Of a stretch of DNA of 27,160 nucleotides, positions 1-8,388 are shown piece by piece. Under the pieces are notes generated by a model. That model saw only the letters and a list, made by a program, of their open reading frames with translations. It did no database searches and was not told where the DNA came from. The DNA lies in contig JAAEOI010000392.1 of NCBI GenBank assembly GCA_024244665.1, positions 1-27,160 on the forward strand, given 5' to 3'. Position numbers and translations under genes: made by a program. Numbering within the stretch: the first letter of the stretch is position 1; every line of letters begins with the position of its first letter. The DNA comes from Bacteroidota bacterium (GTDB lineage: Bacteria; Bacteroidota; Bacteroidia; Bacteroidales; GCA-2748055).

Positions 1-181
1 CTGTAACCTGTGTACTGAGTACTGAGTGCTGAGTAGTGTGAACTGAGTACTGAGTACTGAGCACTGCACACTGGGTACTGTGAACTGAGTACTGAGCACT
101 GAGCACTGTCCCCTGAGTACTGTGAACTGAGCACTGAGCACTGTCCCCTGAGTACTGTGAACTGAGCACTGAGCACTGAGC
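1..181. repeat. Tandem heptamer repeat with 35-bp higher-order period
   Basis: The first 181 bases are built from variants of a 7-base word, ACTGAGT / ACTGAGC, interrupted by ACTGTGA and ACTGTCCCC variants. From about 108 the pattern settles into a 35-base unit (five heptamers): the GTCCCCTGAGTACTGTGA block at 108 recurs at 143. The array may extend left beyond the window. No open frame of useful length crosses it and no palindromic spacer/repeat structure is present. It looks like an intergenic satellite-type repeat; its function is unknown. Confidence 0.85.
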
Positions 182-257
182 TACTGTTTCTTTTGATTAA
201 AACCTATTGTTTTATTATCAAAGGATCAAATACCCTATACCAAAGTGTGATTTTGTG

Positions 258-298
258 TGCGAAGAGAGGGTGTAGACCCAGGTTAATGCCTCTTCGCA
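258..298. repeat. Inverted repeat with nested hairpin
   Basis: Nine-base arms TGCGAAGAG (258-266) and CTCTTCGCA (290-298) are exact reverse complements. Between them lies a second small hairpin, GGGT-GTAG-ACCC (268-279). There is no T-tract after it, so it is not a typical intrinsic terminator on either strand. It sits in the non-coding stretch 182-454 before the serine hydrolase gene, where I see no other clear signal. It could be an RNA structure or a protein site. Confidence 0.5.
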
Positions 299-454
299 AT
301 TTGGAAGTATGCCATGTAATTAACACACCTATAACATATTACGTCTGTTAACAAAAATGGTTGATATCCTTTGAGTGAACATTTCCGGCCGAGAATGATT
401 TAACTATAGCTTTATGGTGTTATCTAATTATCTGTATTTGTCTAAAAGACTGTT

Positions 455-1783
455 GTGAAGAAATTTATTGCTTTTATAGGATTGCTCTCTCTCTTCTTTT
501 TCGGGGAGATTGCACTTACTTTTTCTGATAAAGGATATCCCTCATTGCTGAATGATAAGGAGATCCCTTTCTCTTTGATGCTTGATAACCAGTACTCCGA
601 TTATCAGGAAACCGATGCAATTGATCAGAGCGTGGGTGCATTCCTGAAGAAGTGGAGGATCCAGGGTGCCAGTATCGCCATTACCAAGGATGAGCAGCTG
701 GTCTATGCCAAAGGATTTGGCACTGCCAACAAGGAGACCGGCGAAGAGGTGAAGCCCGGCCATCTGTTCAGGATTGCTTCCGTATCCAAACTGATCACTG
801 CCGTTGCGATCATGAAGTTGTATGAGGATGGCGAACTGGGACTCGATGACAGGGTCTTCGGGAGAAATGGGATTCTGAGCGATTCTATATACCTGGCTTT
901 CCGGGACAAAAGATATGAAGAGATTACTATCAGGCACCTGCTGAACCATACCGCTGGATGGTCCAGGTATTCGGGCGATCCCATGTTTTCTTCCCTTTAC
1001 ATAGCCAGGAAGATGGACATAAAACCTCCTGCTAAATTCGATGCTATTCTTCAGTTTGCGCTTTCAAAAAGGTTGAACTACCTGCCGGGAACACGTTACA
1101 GTTACTCCAACCTCGGTTATGGTATCCTCGGTGAAATTGTGGCCCGGAAGAGCGGGATGACCTACCAGGATTATGTGGTAATGAATATCCTGAAACCCCT
1201 TGACATCCATGACATGCATATTGGGAGAAGTTACTATCATGATAAATTTCCCAACGAAGTCAGGTATCACAGCAGTGCGGGAGCCATGACCACCTATTCA
1301 GTGGACGGATCAGGGGAGAAGGTTCCCATCTATTACGGTGGTAATAACATTGAGTTGCTGGGGCCGGCAGGGGGTTGGGTTGCTTCGGCTCCCGAACTGA
1401 TAAAATTCCTCACTGCAGTGGATGGTTTTCCTGAACAACCGGATATCCTGAGGCCACTGACCATACTCCAGATGTCCAATCCCGATGCAGCCGGCAGGGG
1501 CCTGTTCGGATGGCGGGGAAGTGACAATTACGGAAACTGGTGGAGAACCGGATATCTGACCGGTTCGGCTGCCCTGATGGTCAGGCAACAGGATGGGCTG
1601 AACTGGGTTGTAATGATGAATACAAGCACTTACAAGCACTCAAGGATTCAAAGGTATATTTCAGGGATGATGTTTAGTGCCGTAAACCGTGTGGATATAT
1701 GGCCATCCATTGATCTTTTCTCTATGGATGCCGATCTGCCCGAACCCATCGCAGAAATACCGGCAACCAACCCAAAACTTTAA
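455..1783 (+). CDS. Exported serine hydrolase, beta-lactamase class C / PBP4*-like family
   Basis: This 442-residue protein belongs to the beta-lactamase (Pfam PF00144-type) serine hydrolases, a family of class C beta-lactamases, D-amino-acid peptidases and esterases. The nucleophile motif S-x-x-K is S109-V-S-K112 in the segment RIASVSK. The second motif is Y217-S-N219 in RYSYSNLGYG. The N-terminus (residues 1-20) is basic then hydrophobic and reads as a signal peptide or membrane anchor, so the enzyme should act in the periplasm or at the envelope. The start is GTG at 455; no earlier in-frame start looks better. The substrate cannot be told from sequence: members with this architecture are as often peptidases or esterases as true beta-lactamases. 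The gene stands 59 bases before the next gene on the same strand. Confidence 0.85.
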   Translation: MKKFIAFIGLLSLFFFGEIALTFSDKGYPSLLNDKEIPFSLMLDNQYSDYQETDAIDQSVGAFLKKWRIQGASIAITKDEQLVYAKGFGTANKETGEEVKPGHLFRIASVSKLITAVAIMKLYEDGELGLDDRVFGRNGILSDSIYLAFRDKRYEEITIRHLLNHTAGWSRYSGDPMFSSLYIARKMDIKPPAKFDAILQFALSKRLNYLPGTRYSYSNLGYGILGEIVARKSGMTYQDYVVMNILKPLDIHDMHIGRSYYHDKFPNEVRYHSSAGAMTTYSVDGSGEKVPIYYGGNNIELLGPAGGWVASAPELIKFLTAVDGFPEQPDILRPLTILQMSNPDAAGRGLFGWRGSDNYGNWWRTGYLTGSAALMVRQQDGLNWVVMMNTSTYKHSRIQRYISGMMFSAVNRVDIWPSIDLFSMDADLPEPIAEIPATNPKL

Positions 1784-1842
1784 CGAAGATCATAGGAGAG
1801 TTTCAATATTCCTTATATATTTAGGGAGGCTATCTTGCCATT

Positions 1843-2766
1843 ATGGAACTCTCCTCTATCAAACATATCGACCCCGAAAATCTATCTGATATTCAATCAG
1901 ATCTGTTTATTGCAACCCTTAGCTACGAATCGAGGTGTATTACCATTCCGCGTAAACTGGAGGGCATTAGTTGCAGAAAAGTGGTTCTTTCAAGACCAGA
2001 TCAGACAAAGGAGTATGCTTTTAACGAAAACCTGGAATACTTCAGGGAAAACGGTTTCGAGATTATTGAGGTTGACGGGGATCATCTCAGCTTAGACAAG
2101 CTGTTTAATGAATACCCTCCAGAGGAGCTAAATGTGATGGTCGACTGCACCAGCATGGTTCACCAATGGTATTATAAGTTTTTTAGCTGGTTTTCGGACA
2201 ACGATCATCTCATATCAGCAAATTTGAGGCTGGTTTACACCATGGGTCGTTTCGTGGAAGAGAATACTCCATCAAAAGTTAAAGAAGTAAAAGAGTTCCT
2301 TGATGTCAAGAAACCGAATTTAAAAAAAACAAAGCGGGCGCTGATCCTGGGATTGGGACAGGAGCCCAATATCTCGGCGATGATCTACAAGATTGTCAAA
2401 CCCGACCTGCTCTACCTTTTCTATGCGGATCCAGCCAGTGAAAAGCAGTTTGTTGAAATAGTTTTCGTAAACAACCATGAGGTGATCAATGAGACTCCCA
2501 TCAGGAACCTTATTTCATACCCCATTCGCAACGGTCAAACGATCTACCAGAGCCTGATTGATGTGATTCTCCCGCTGCGCAGCGAATACTCTATCACACT
2601 TATCCCACAGGGGCCCAAGATCTTCTCTTTGGCCTCCATGCTTCTTCAGATTGGGTACCCCGACATAATGATCAGTTACCCTGTATTTAAAAGGGTCAGG
2701 TTGTATGACAGGGTAGCCTGCGGTGAGCCTGTTGTGCTCGATGTACTCTTCGAAGGCGGAGAGTAA
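1843..2766 (+). CDS. Uncharacterised two-part alpha/beta protein
   Basis: I do not assign a function to this 307-residue protein. It has no signal peptide or membrane span and should be cytoplasmic. It seems to hold two Rossmann-like halves. The first starts with FIATLSYESRC (about 24-34), has a predicted strand and helix pattern and the motif VDCTSMVHQW (about 103-112). The second starts with RALILGLGQEPN (about 165-176) and contains LIPQGPKIFSLA (about 262-273). The combination of an S-Y-E-x-R motif, a D-x-[ST]-S-M motif and a G-P-K motif resembles a family of conserved hypothetical proteins I have seen in bacteria, but I cannot name a characterised member. It lies 59 bases after the serine hydrolase and 66 before the E2 gene, so co-transcription is possible. 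Coding potential is good throughout. Confidence 0.75.
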   Translation: MELSSIKHIDPENLSDIQSDLFIATLSYESRCITIPRKLEGISCRKVVLSRPDQTKEYAFNENLEYFRENGFEIIEVDGDHLSLDKLFNEYPPEELNVMVDCTSMVHQWYYKFFSWFSDNDHLISANLRLVYTMGRFVEENTPSKVKEVKEFLDVKKPNLKKTKRALILGLGQEPNISAMIYKIVKPDLLYLFYADPASEKQFVEIVFVNNHEVINETPIRNLISYPIRNGQTIYQSLIDVILPLRSEYSITLIPQGPKIFSLASMLLQIGYPDIMISYPVFKRVRLYDRVACGEPVVLDVLFEGGE

Positions 2767-2832
2767 AAACAATTTAAGGGGATCATTGTTATACCTTCGA
2801 ATTTTTTAATACATCACCCAAGATTTATTTTT

Positions 2833-4113
2833 ATGGCGAATTTTGATATCATCATGCCAAAGATGGGCGAGAGTATTGAAGAGGCAACCATTACAAACTG
2901 GTTTGTGAAGGAGGGCGATAAAGTTGAGGAGGATGAAGTGCTTCTTGAGATTGCCACCGACAAGGTTGATTCTGAGATACCTTCACCTGTTGATGGAGTA
3001 ATAAAAAAGATATTATTTAAACAGGATGAGGTGGTCGCTGTTGGTTCTGTGATCGCGATTATCGACATGGACGGGGAGTCCTGCACCGATGATGGCGGGC
3101 AGGATGAAGCTGAAATCCCGGAAGCGAATCCTGCTTCCTCCACTGCAGTAATATCAAGCGCGAAGCGCTTCTACTCTCCGCTGGTAAAGATGATTGCATC
3201 AGAAGAGAATATTTCACAGGAAGAGCTTGATGCCATTTCCGGAAGCGGCCTCAAGGGCAGGGTTCAGAAAGATGATGTACTCAGGTTCCTTGAAAACAGG
3301 GGCACCGTCTTTCCTGCCCAGGCGCCAAAATCAGCAGCAAGGGAAGAGACTCCTGTTTCTGCTCCAACTACTTCACCCACACCATCCCCAGCATCCGGGG
3401 AAGATGAGGTTATCGAGATGAGCCGGCTCAGGAAACTGATTGCCGAACACATGGTGAAGTCCAAACAAGTATCTGCCCATGTCACCAACATGATCGAAGT
3501 GGATGTTACCAGTGTGGTTGAATGGCGAACCAGGGTGAAGGATGAGTTTCTTAAAAAAGAGGGGGTTAAGATCACCTTTCTCCCGGTATTTCTTGAAGCA
3601 TGCGTAAAGACCCTGCACGATTTCCCCCAGATCAATGCATCTGTCGACGGGGACCGGATTATCATAAAGAAGAGGATCAATCTTGGAGTTGCTGTTTCTC
3701 TCCCGGGGAACAACCTGATTGTACCTAATATCAAGGATGCCGATTCGCTCAACCTGACCGGGATGACCAAACGGATGAACGAGCTGGCCCTGGCAGCCAG
3801 GAGTAACAAACTGGGTCCCGACGATATCAGTGGTGGTACCTTTACAGTGACTAATTTCGGCAGCTTCCAGAATGATATCGGAACACCCATTATCAATCAG
3901 CCGGAAGTGGCCATCCTTGCTGTGGGCGCAATAAAGAAGAAACCTGCGGTACTGGAGACCGAATTCGGTGATGTGATTGCCATCAGGCAGAAGATGTGGT
4001 TATCGCTTACATACGACCACAGGATCATAGATGGAGCACTGGGTGGAGCATTCCTGAAGAAACTGGGAGACTATATTGAATCATTTGATCCCGAATCAGG
4101 ACGTTTTATATAG
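2833..4113 (+). CDS. 2-oxoacid dehydrogenase E2, dihydrolipoyllysine acyltransferase
   Basis: E2 is the core of a 2-oxoacid dehydrogenase complex: it takes the acyl group from E1 on a swinging lipoyl arm and passes it to CoA. Domains in order are one lipoyl domain (about 1-76; lipoylated lysine K44 in EIATDKVDSE), a peripheral-subunit-binding domain (about 117-160, RFYSPLVKMIA to DVLRFLE), an Ala/Pro-rich linker (about 165-190), and the catalytic acyltransferase domain (about 195-426) ending in the active-site motif TYDHRIIDG with H396 and D400. The length of 426 residues is normal. The E1 gene follows after nine bases, so the two are surely co-transcribed. The acyl substrate is uncertain: branched-chain 2-oxoacids and pyruvate are both possible. 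No E3 (lipoamide dehydrogenase) lies in this window, so E3 must be encoded elsewhere. Confidence 0.93.
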   Translation: MANFDIIMPKMGESIEEATITNWFVKEGDKVEEDEVLLEIATDKVDSEIPSPVDGVIKKILFKQDEVVAVGSVIAIIDMDGESCTDDGGQDEAEIPEANPASSTAVISSAKRFYSPLVKMIASEENISQEELDAISGSGLKGRVQKDDVLRFLENRGTVFPAQAPKSAAREETPVSAPTTSPTPSPASGEDEVIEMSRLRKLIAEHMVKSKQVSAHVTNMIEVDVTSVVEWRTRVKDEFLKKEGVKITFLPVFLEACVKTLHDFPQINASVDGDRIIIKKRINLGVAVSLPGNNLIVPNIKDADSLNLTGMTKRMNELALAARSNKLGPDDISGGTFTVTNFGSFQNDIGTPIINQPEVAILAVGAIKKKPAVLETEFGDVIAIRQKMWLSLTYDHRIIDGALGGAFLKKLGDYIESFDPESGRFI

Positions 4114-4122
4114 CATCAAACA

Positions 4123-6165
4123 ATGTCAAAAGAGAAGATTTTCAGCATAAAAAAAACAGACAAGGAGACCCTGGCAAAATGGTTTAACCTGATGCTGGTG
4201 GGAAGGGCCATCGATGACAGGGCCCCAAACTACCTGAAACAGGCAATCGGCTGGTCCTACCACGCACCCTATGCTGGACATGACGGGATACAGCTGGCCA
4301 TAGGCCAGGTGTTTGACCGGGAGAATGATCACCTTTTCCCCTATTACAGGGATATGCTTACCACACATTCGGCCGGATTAACAGCCGAGGAGCTGATCCT
4401 GAACGGGATCTCCAGAGAGACCGATGTGGCAGGGGGCGGGAGGCACATGTCCAACCATTTCGCAAAACCTGAGTGGAACATCCACAATGTATCCTCATGC
4501 ACGGGAAACCACACCCTGCATGCGGTGGGTATTGCCAGGGCTATGAAAAAATACAAGGTCCCGGGAGTGGCCATAAGCTCCCAGGGAGAATCATCTGTAT
4601 CTGAAGGTTATGTCTATGAAGCCATAAACGGGGCAAGCAATGAAAAGCTCCCGGTGATTTTTGTATTCCAGGACAATGGATATGGTATCTCGGTTCCAAA
4701 GGCTGACCAGACTGCCAACCGGAAAGTGGCCAATAACTTCTCGGGATTTAAGAACCTGAAGATCTTCCACTGTAACGGCAAGGATGTTTTTGACAGCATG
4801 AACACCATGACCGAGGCCAAAGCTTACGTTGCAGAGCATGAACATCCTGTGATTGTTCAGGCAAATTGTGTCAGAATTCATTCCCACTCCAACTCTGACC
4901 GGCATGATCTTTATCGCGACGATTATGAGCTCAATTATGTCCATGAATACGACCCTCTGGCAAAATACAGGCGATTGCTGCTCAGGTATGAACGGTTTAC
5001 TGAAGCTGAGATTGAGGAGCTGGAAGGTGAGGCCAAAGCTATTGTGAAGGATGCCCATAAGGCAGGATTGAATGCACCAACCCCAACACCCGAATCGATA
5101 CATGACTTTGTAATCCCAGAGCCCTATGTGAGCGAGAAATACCCTGAAGGGCTCCACAAGTATGAAGGTGAGCCAAAGAAGTTGATCGAAGGCCTGAATG
5201 AAACCCTGAAAGCTGAGTTCCGTCACAATCCCGATACCTTCATCTGGGGACAGGATGTGGCCCATAAGGAGAAGGGTGGGATTTTCAACGTGACCAAGGG
5301 GATGCAACAGGAGTTTGGGAAAGATCGGGTTTTCAACGGACCCATAGCCGAGGATTACATCATGGGCACCGCCAACGGAATGAGCAGGTTCAACGATAAA
5401 TTGCGCATTGTAGTGGAGGGCGCCGAATTTGCCGACTATTTCTGGCCGGCCATGGAGCAGTTTGTTGAGACCACCCACGAATACTGGCGTACCAATGGAC
5501 AATTCTCACCTAATATTACAGTCCGGCTTGCATCGGGAGGATATATCGGTGGTGGCCTCTACCATTCACAGACCATTGAGGGATCCCTGGCCGGACTTCC
5601 CGGCGTACGTGTTGTCTACCCCAGTTATGCCGATGATGCAGCAGGATTGCTGAGAACCAGTATGAGATCCAGGGGGATGACTCTTTTTCTGGAACCCAAG
5701 GCACTCTACAACTCCCCCAAGGTGGCCGCACCCGTACCCGATGATTTTGAGGTTCCTTTCGGGAAAGCAAAAATCCGGCACGAAGGCAACGACCTGAGCC
5801 TGATTACCTATGGAAATACAACTCCCATGTGTGTTGAGGTGGCCGGGAAATTCAGCAAAGAGGGAGTGGCAAGCATTGAGGTACTTGACCTCCGGTCGCT
5901 GAGCCCTCTTGATACAGAGGCCATACTGGCAACAGCGAAGAAAACAGGTAAAATCCTTGTGGTGCATGAGGACAAAATATTCGGCGGATTTGGCGGGGAG
6001 GTTGTTTCACAAATCAATGACCTGGCCTTTGAATACCTCGACGGACCGGTGAGAAGGGTGGGGTCAACCTTTACCCCGGTTGGCTTCAGCCGGATCCTGG
6101 AGGCAGCTACCCTTCCTAATCTTCAGCGGATTGAAGAGGCCGCCTTGGATCTTCTAAACTACTAA
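4123..6165 (+). CDS. 2-oxoacid dehydrogenase E1, fused alpha and beta subunits
   Basis: This 680-residue thiamine-diphosphate enzyme decarboxylates a 2-oxoacid and acylates the lipoyl arm of E2. Residues 1 to about 330 are the alpha part, with the ThDP region from G155 (GESSVSEG) to N185 (VFQDNGYGIS). From about 345 the beta part begins (LIEGLNETLKAEF), with FNGPIAEDYIMG, the pyrimidine-side glutamate region, LYHSQTIEG and the C-terminal transketolase domain (LSLITYGNTTPM onward). The fusion of both subunits is common in Bacteroidota, whereas most bacteria have two genes. The first ThDP motif reads G-E-S rather than the usual G-D-G. It is tightly linked to the upstream E2 gene (nine-base gap) and followed 17 bases later by flavodoxin. 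Branched-chain 2-oxoacid dehydrogenase is the most common annotation for this form, but pyruvate is not excluded. Confidence 0.92.
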   Translation: MSKEKIFSIKKTDKETLAKWFNLMLVGRAIDDRAPNYLKQAIGWSYHAPYAGHDGIQLAIGQVFDRENDHLFPYYRDMLTTHSAGLTAEELILNGISRETDVAGGGRHMSNHFAKPEWNIHNVSSCTGNHTLHAVGIARAMKKYKVPGVAISSQGESSVSEGYVYEAINGASNEKLPVIFVFQDNGYGISVPKADQTANRKVANNFSGFKNLKIFHCNGKDVFDSMNTMTEAKAYVAEHEHPVIVQANCVRIHSHSNSDRHDLYRDDYELNYVHEYDPLAKYRRLLLRYERFTEAEIEELEGEAKAIVKDAHKAGLNAPTPTPESIHDFVIPEPYVSEKYPEGLHKYEGEPKKLIEGLNETLKAEFRHNPDTFIWGQDVAHKEKGGIFNVTKGMQQEFGKDRVFNGPIAEDYIMGTANGMSRFNDKLRIVVEGAEFADYFWPAMEQFVETTHEYWRTNGQFSPNITVRLASGGYIGGGLYHSQTIEGSLAGLPGVRVVYPSYADDAAGLLRTSMRSRGMTLFLEPKALYNSPKVAAPVPDDFEVPFGKAKIRHEGNDLSLITYGNTTPMCVEVAGKFSKEGVASIEVLDLRSLSPLDTEAILATAKKTGKILVVHEDKIFGGFGGEVVSQINDLAFEYLDGPVRRVGSTFTPVGFSRILEAATLPNLQRIEEAALDLLNY

Positions 6166-6182
6166 TATTTAAGCTGAACAGG

Positions 6183-6689
6183 ATGAAGAAGACTGCAATT
6201 ATATATAGTGTCAATACAAATAAAACCGGCAAGATTGCCGAACAGATCCGTGAATCCTTTAATGACGAGCAGGTGGAGATGGTCAATGCCGAAGAGCTCA
6301 CCGAAGAGTTGTTCATGTCGTTCGATCAGATCATCATGGGAATGGCGACCTGGTTCGACGGGGAGCTGCCAAATTTCTGGGATGAATTTGTGCCGGCACT
6401 TGAAGACATGGATCTTTCAGAAAAAAAAATTGCCCTGTTTGGACTGGGAGATCAGAAGGGCTACCCGGAGAATTTCATTGATGGGGTAGGGATCATGTCG
6501 GAAATCCTTGAACTGCAAGGTGCAAAGCTGGTTGGCTTCACATCCGTGGAGGGATATGAGTTTGAGGGTTCCAGGGCCCGTCGAGGCGATCAGTTTGCCG
6601 GTCTGGCAATAGACTATGAAAACCAGGGATCCATGAACAAGGAGAGGGTCTCTGCCTGGGTGGATCAGCTCAGGAAAGAGTTCTCCTGA
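6183..6689 (+). CDS. fldA: Long-chain flavodoxin
   Basis: A 168-residue FMN-binding electron carrier that can replace ferredoxin. The N-terminus MKKTAIIYSVNTNKTGKIAE gives the first strand and the phosphate-binding loop. GMATWFDGELP holds the aromatic residue that stacks on FMN, and GLGDQKGYPENFIDG carries the second isoalloxazine-contacting tyrosine. The about 20-residue insertion typical of long-chain flavodoxins is present (about residues 115-140), and the length fits. The phosphate loop reads T-N-K-T where T-G-N-T is usual, a modest departure. It lies 17 bases after E1 and may be co-transcribed with the dehydrogenase genes. A physiological partner cannot be read from context; a pyruvate:flavodoxin oxidoreductase or a radical SAM enzyme would be ordinary partners. 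Confidence 0.9.
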   Translation: MKKTAIIYSVNTNKTGKIAEQIRESFNDEQVEMVNAEELTEELFMSFDQIIMGMATWFDGELPNFWDEFVPALEDMDLSEKKIALFGLGDQKGYPENFIDGVGIMSEILELQGAKLVGFTSVEGYEFEGSRARRGDQFAGLAIDYENQGSMNKERVSAWVDQLRKEFS

Positions 6690-6738
6690 GCCTCCAATTC
6701 TGACAAATCATAAAAATTGTCCCTGTAAGTGTAATTTT

Positions 6739-6762
6739 AATATATGCTGAATGGCATATATT
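6739..6762. promoter_or_regulatory. Perfect 9-bp inverted repeat before leuA
   Basis: AATATATGC (6739-6747) and GCATATATT (6754-6762) are exact reverse complements around a six-base loop, TGAATG. It lies 50 bases after the flavodoxin stop and 52 before the leuA start. The trailing T-runs (TTTTAATTTGCTTTTTTT) are broken and begin a few bases after the stem, so it may be a weak terminator for the flavodoxin transcript or an operator for leuA. Which one is not decided by sequence. Confidence 0.5.
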
Positions 6763-6813
6763 GCTTTTAATTTGCTTTTTTTGTGGTGTGTTAAACGACC
6801 TAAAAACTACACC

Positions 6814-8313
6814 ATGGCAAAAGATCGCGTTTATATTTTTGATACCACACTGAGAGACGGGGAACAGGTCCCCGGATGCCAGCTGAATACCATTGAGAAA
6901 ATTGAAGTAGCAAAAGCGCTTGAGGAGCTGGGTGTAGACGTTATTGAAGCCGGATTTCCCATTTCCAGTCCGGGCGACTTCAACTCTGTTGTAGAAATCA
7001 GCAAGGCGGTTAGCGAACCTACCATTTGCGGGCTTACCAGGGCTGTGAAGAAGGACATAGAGGTTGCAGCTGAATCACTTAAATTTGCCAAAAAATCCCG
7101 GATTCATACCGGGATCGGAACCTCCTACTACCATATTCATCATAAGCTGAACAGCACCCCTGATGAAATCCTTGAAAGGGGAGTGGAAGCAGTGAAATAT
7201 GCCAAATCATTTGTTGAAGATGTGGAATTCTATGCAGAGGATGCCGGCAGATCTGAAAACAAATACCTGGCCCGGGTCATCGAAGCGGTTATTGCCGCCG
7301 GCGCCACTGTGGTCAACATACCGGATACAACCGGGTATACACTGCCTGATGAGTATGGTAAAAAGATCAAATACCTGATGGATCATGTCTCCAATATTGA
7401 CAAAGCCATCATCTCAACTCACTGCCATAATGATCTGGGAATGGCAACTGCTAACACCATGAACGGAATTATCAACGGGGCAAGACAGGTAGAGGTTACC
7501 ATAAACGGTATCGGTGAAAGGGCGGGGAATACCTCCCTGGAGGAGATTGCCATGATTATAAAAAGCAGGAAGCATCTGAACGTGGAGTCCAATATCAATG
7601 CTAAAAAAATCTACCAGACCAGCAGGCTGGTTTCCACCCTGATGCGAATGCCCGTACAGCCCAATAAAGCCATTGTGGGCAGGAATGCCTTTGCCCACTC
7701 ATCGGGAATCCACCAGGATGGTTTCCTGAAGAAAAGGGAAAATTATGAGATCATCAATCCCAAAACAGTCGGGATCAGTGAATCCTCCATACTGCTTACT
7801 GCACGCAGTGGCAGGGCAGCCCTGAAACACCGACTTAATAAGCTGGGATACACCTTCACAAAGAAGGAGATCGATAAGATTTATGACGAGTTCCTGAAGC
7901 TGGCCGATTCAAAAAAGGAGATTGTAGATGAGGATCTGAAAATGCTTGCCGGAGCAAGTTTCCGTGATATAAGGCGGAACCTGCACCTGCATAACCTGCA
8001 GGTTGTCTGTGGTAAGGGCGCCACTCCGGTGGCCACCGTCAATCTTGAGATGAACGGCGAAAGCCACACTGCCACGGCAACAGGAAACGGGCCGGTTGAC
8101 GCTGCCATCAATGCGGTCAAGCAGATTATCAACCACAAGGTGAGAATCGAGGAGTTCCTGATCCAGGCCATCACCCGGGGAAGCGATGACATTGGTAAGG
8201 TACACATGCAGGTGGAACATAAGAACGTGGTATACTACGGTTTTTCTGCCTCCACAGATATTATCACTGCCTCGGTTGAAGCCTTTATCGATGCCATGAG
8301 CCAGATTATTTGA
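6814..8313 (+). CDS. leuA: 2-isopropylmalate synthase
   Basis: Catalyses condensation of acetyl-CoA with 2-oxoisovalerate, the first committed step of leucine synthesis. From the ATG at 6814 the protein has 499 residues. The HMGL-like TIM barrel starts with [14 protein letters not shown] (R14, D15, E17) and has the metal-binding STHCHNDLG (H203, H205) and [13 protein letters not shown], followed by [13 protein letters not shown]. The C-terminal LeuA regulatory domain (about 385-499) includes [15 protein letters not shown], where leucine feedback inhibition usually acts. An in-frame ATG at 6751 would add 21 hydrophobic residues unlike the family, overlapping the inverted repeat region, so I chose 6814. 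No other leu genes are adjacent. Homologous citramalate and homocitrate synthases are less likely given the close resemblance to E. coli LeuA along the whole length. Confidence 0.93.
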   Translation: MAKDRVYIFDTTLRDGEQVPGCQLNTIEKIEVAKALEELGVDVIEAGFPISSPGDFNSVVEISKAVSEPTICGLTRAVKKDIEVAAESLKFAKKSRIHTGIGTSYYHIHHKLNSTPDEILERGVEAVKYAKSFVEDVEFYAEDAGRSENKYLARVIEAVIAAGATVVNIPDTTGYTLPDEYGKKIKYLMDHVSNIDKAIISTHCHNDLGMATANTMNGIINGARQVEVTINGIGERAGNTSLEEIAMIIKSRKHLNVESNINAKKIYQTSRLVSTLMRMPVQPNKAIVGRNAFAHSSGIHQDGFLKKRENYEIINPKTVGISESSILLTARSGRAALKHRLNKLGYTFTKKEIDKIYDEFLKLADSKKEIVDEDLKMLAGASFRDIRRNLHLHNLQVVCGKGATPVATVNLEMNGESHTATATGNGPVDAAINAVKQIINHKVRIEEFLIQAITRGSDDIGKVHMQVEHKNVVYYGFSASTDIITASVEAFIDAMSQII

Positions 8314-8388
8314 CAGAGCAATCGCACTGCTTTTTAGTTTATATCTGTATAATCACTATTTTCATACTGACAATAGCGTTTAATCGGT

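Noticed and set aside
1..181. CRISPR-like array
   Set aside because: Units are contiguous with no unique spacers and the base period is seven; no cas gene is in the window.
455..1783. Calling the first gene an antibiotic-resistance beta-lactamase
   Set aside because: The S-x-x-K and Y-S-N motifs are shared by many peptidases and esterases; nothing in the sequence shows beta-lactam specificity, and it is far from the blaI-blaR1 pair.
4591..5502. A 303-codon leftward open frame inside the E1 gene
   Set aside because: E1 is strongly supported by motifs over this whole region; the leftward frame has no recognisable motif.
6751..6813. Upstream ATG for leuA
   Set aside because: It would add 21 hydrophobic residues not found in the family and would start within the palindrome; ATG 6814 matches known LeuA starts.
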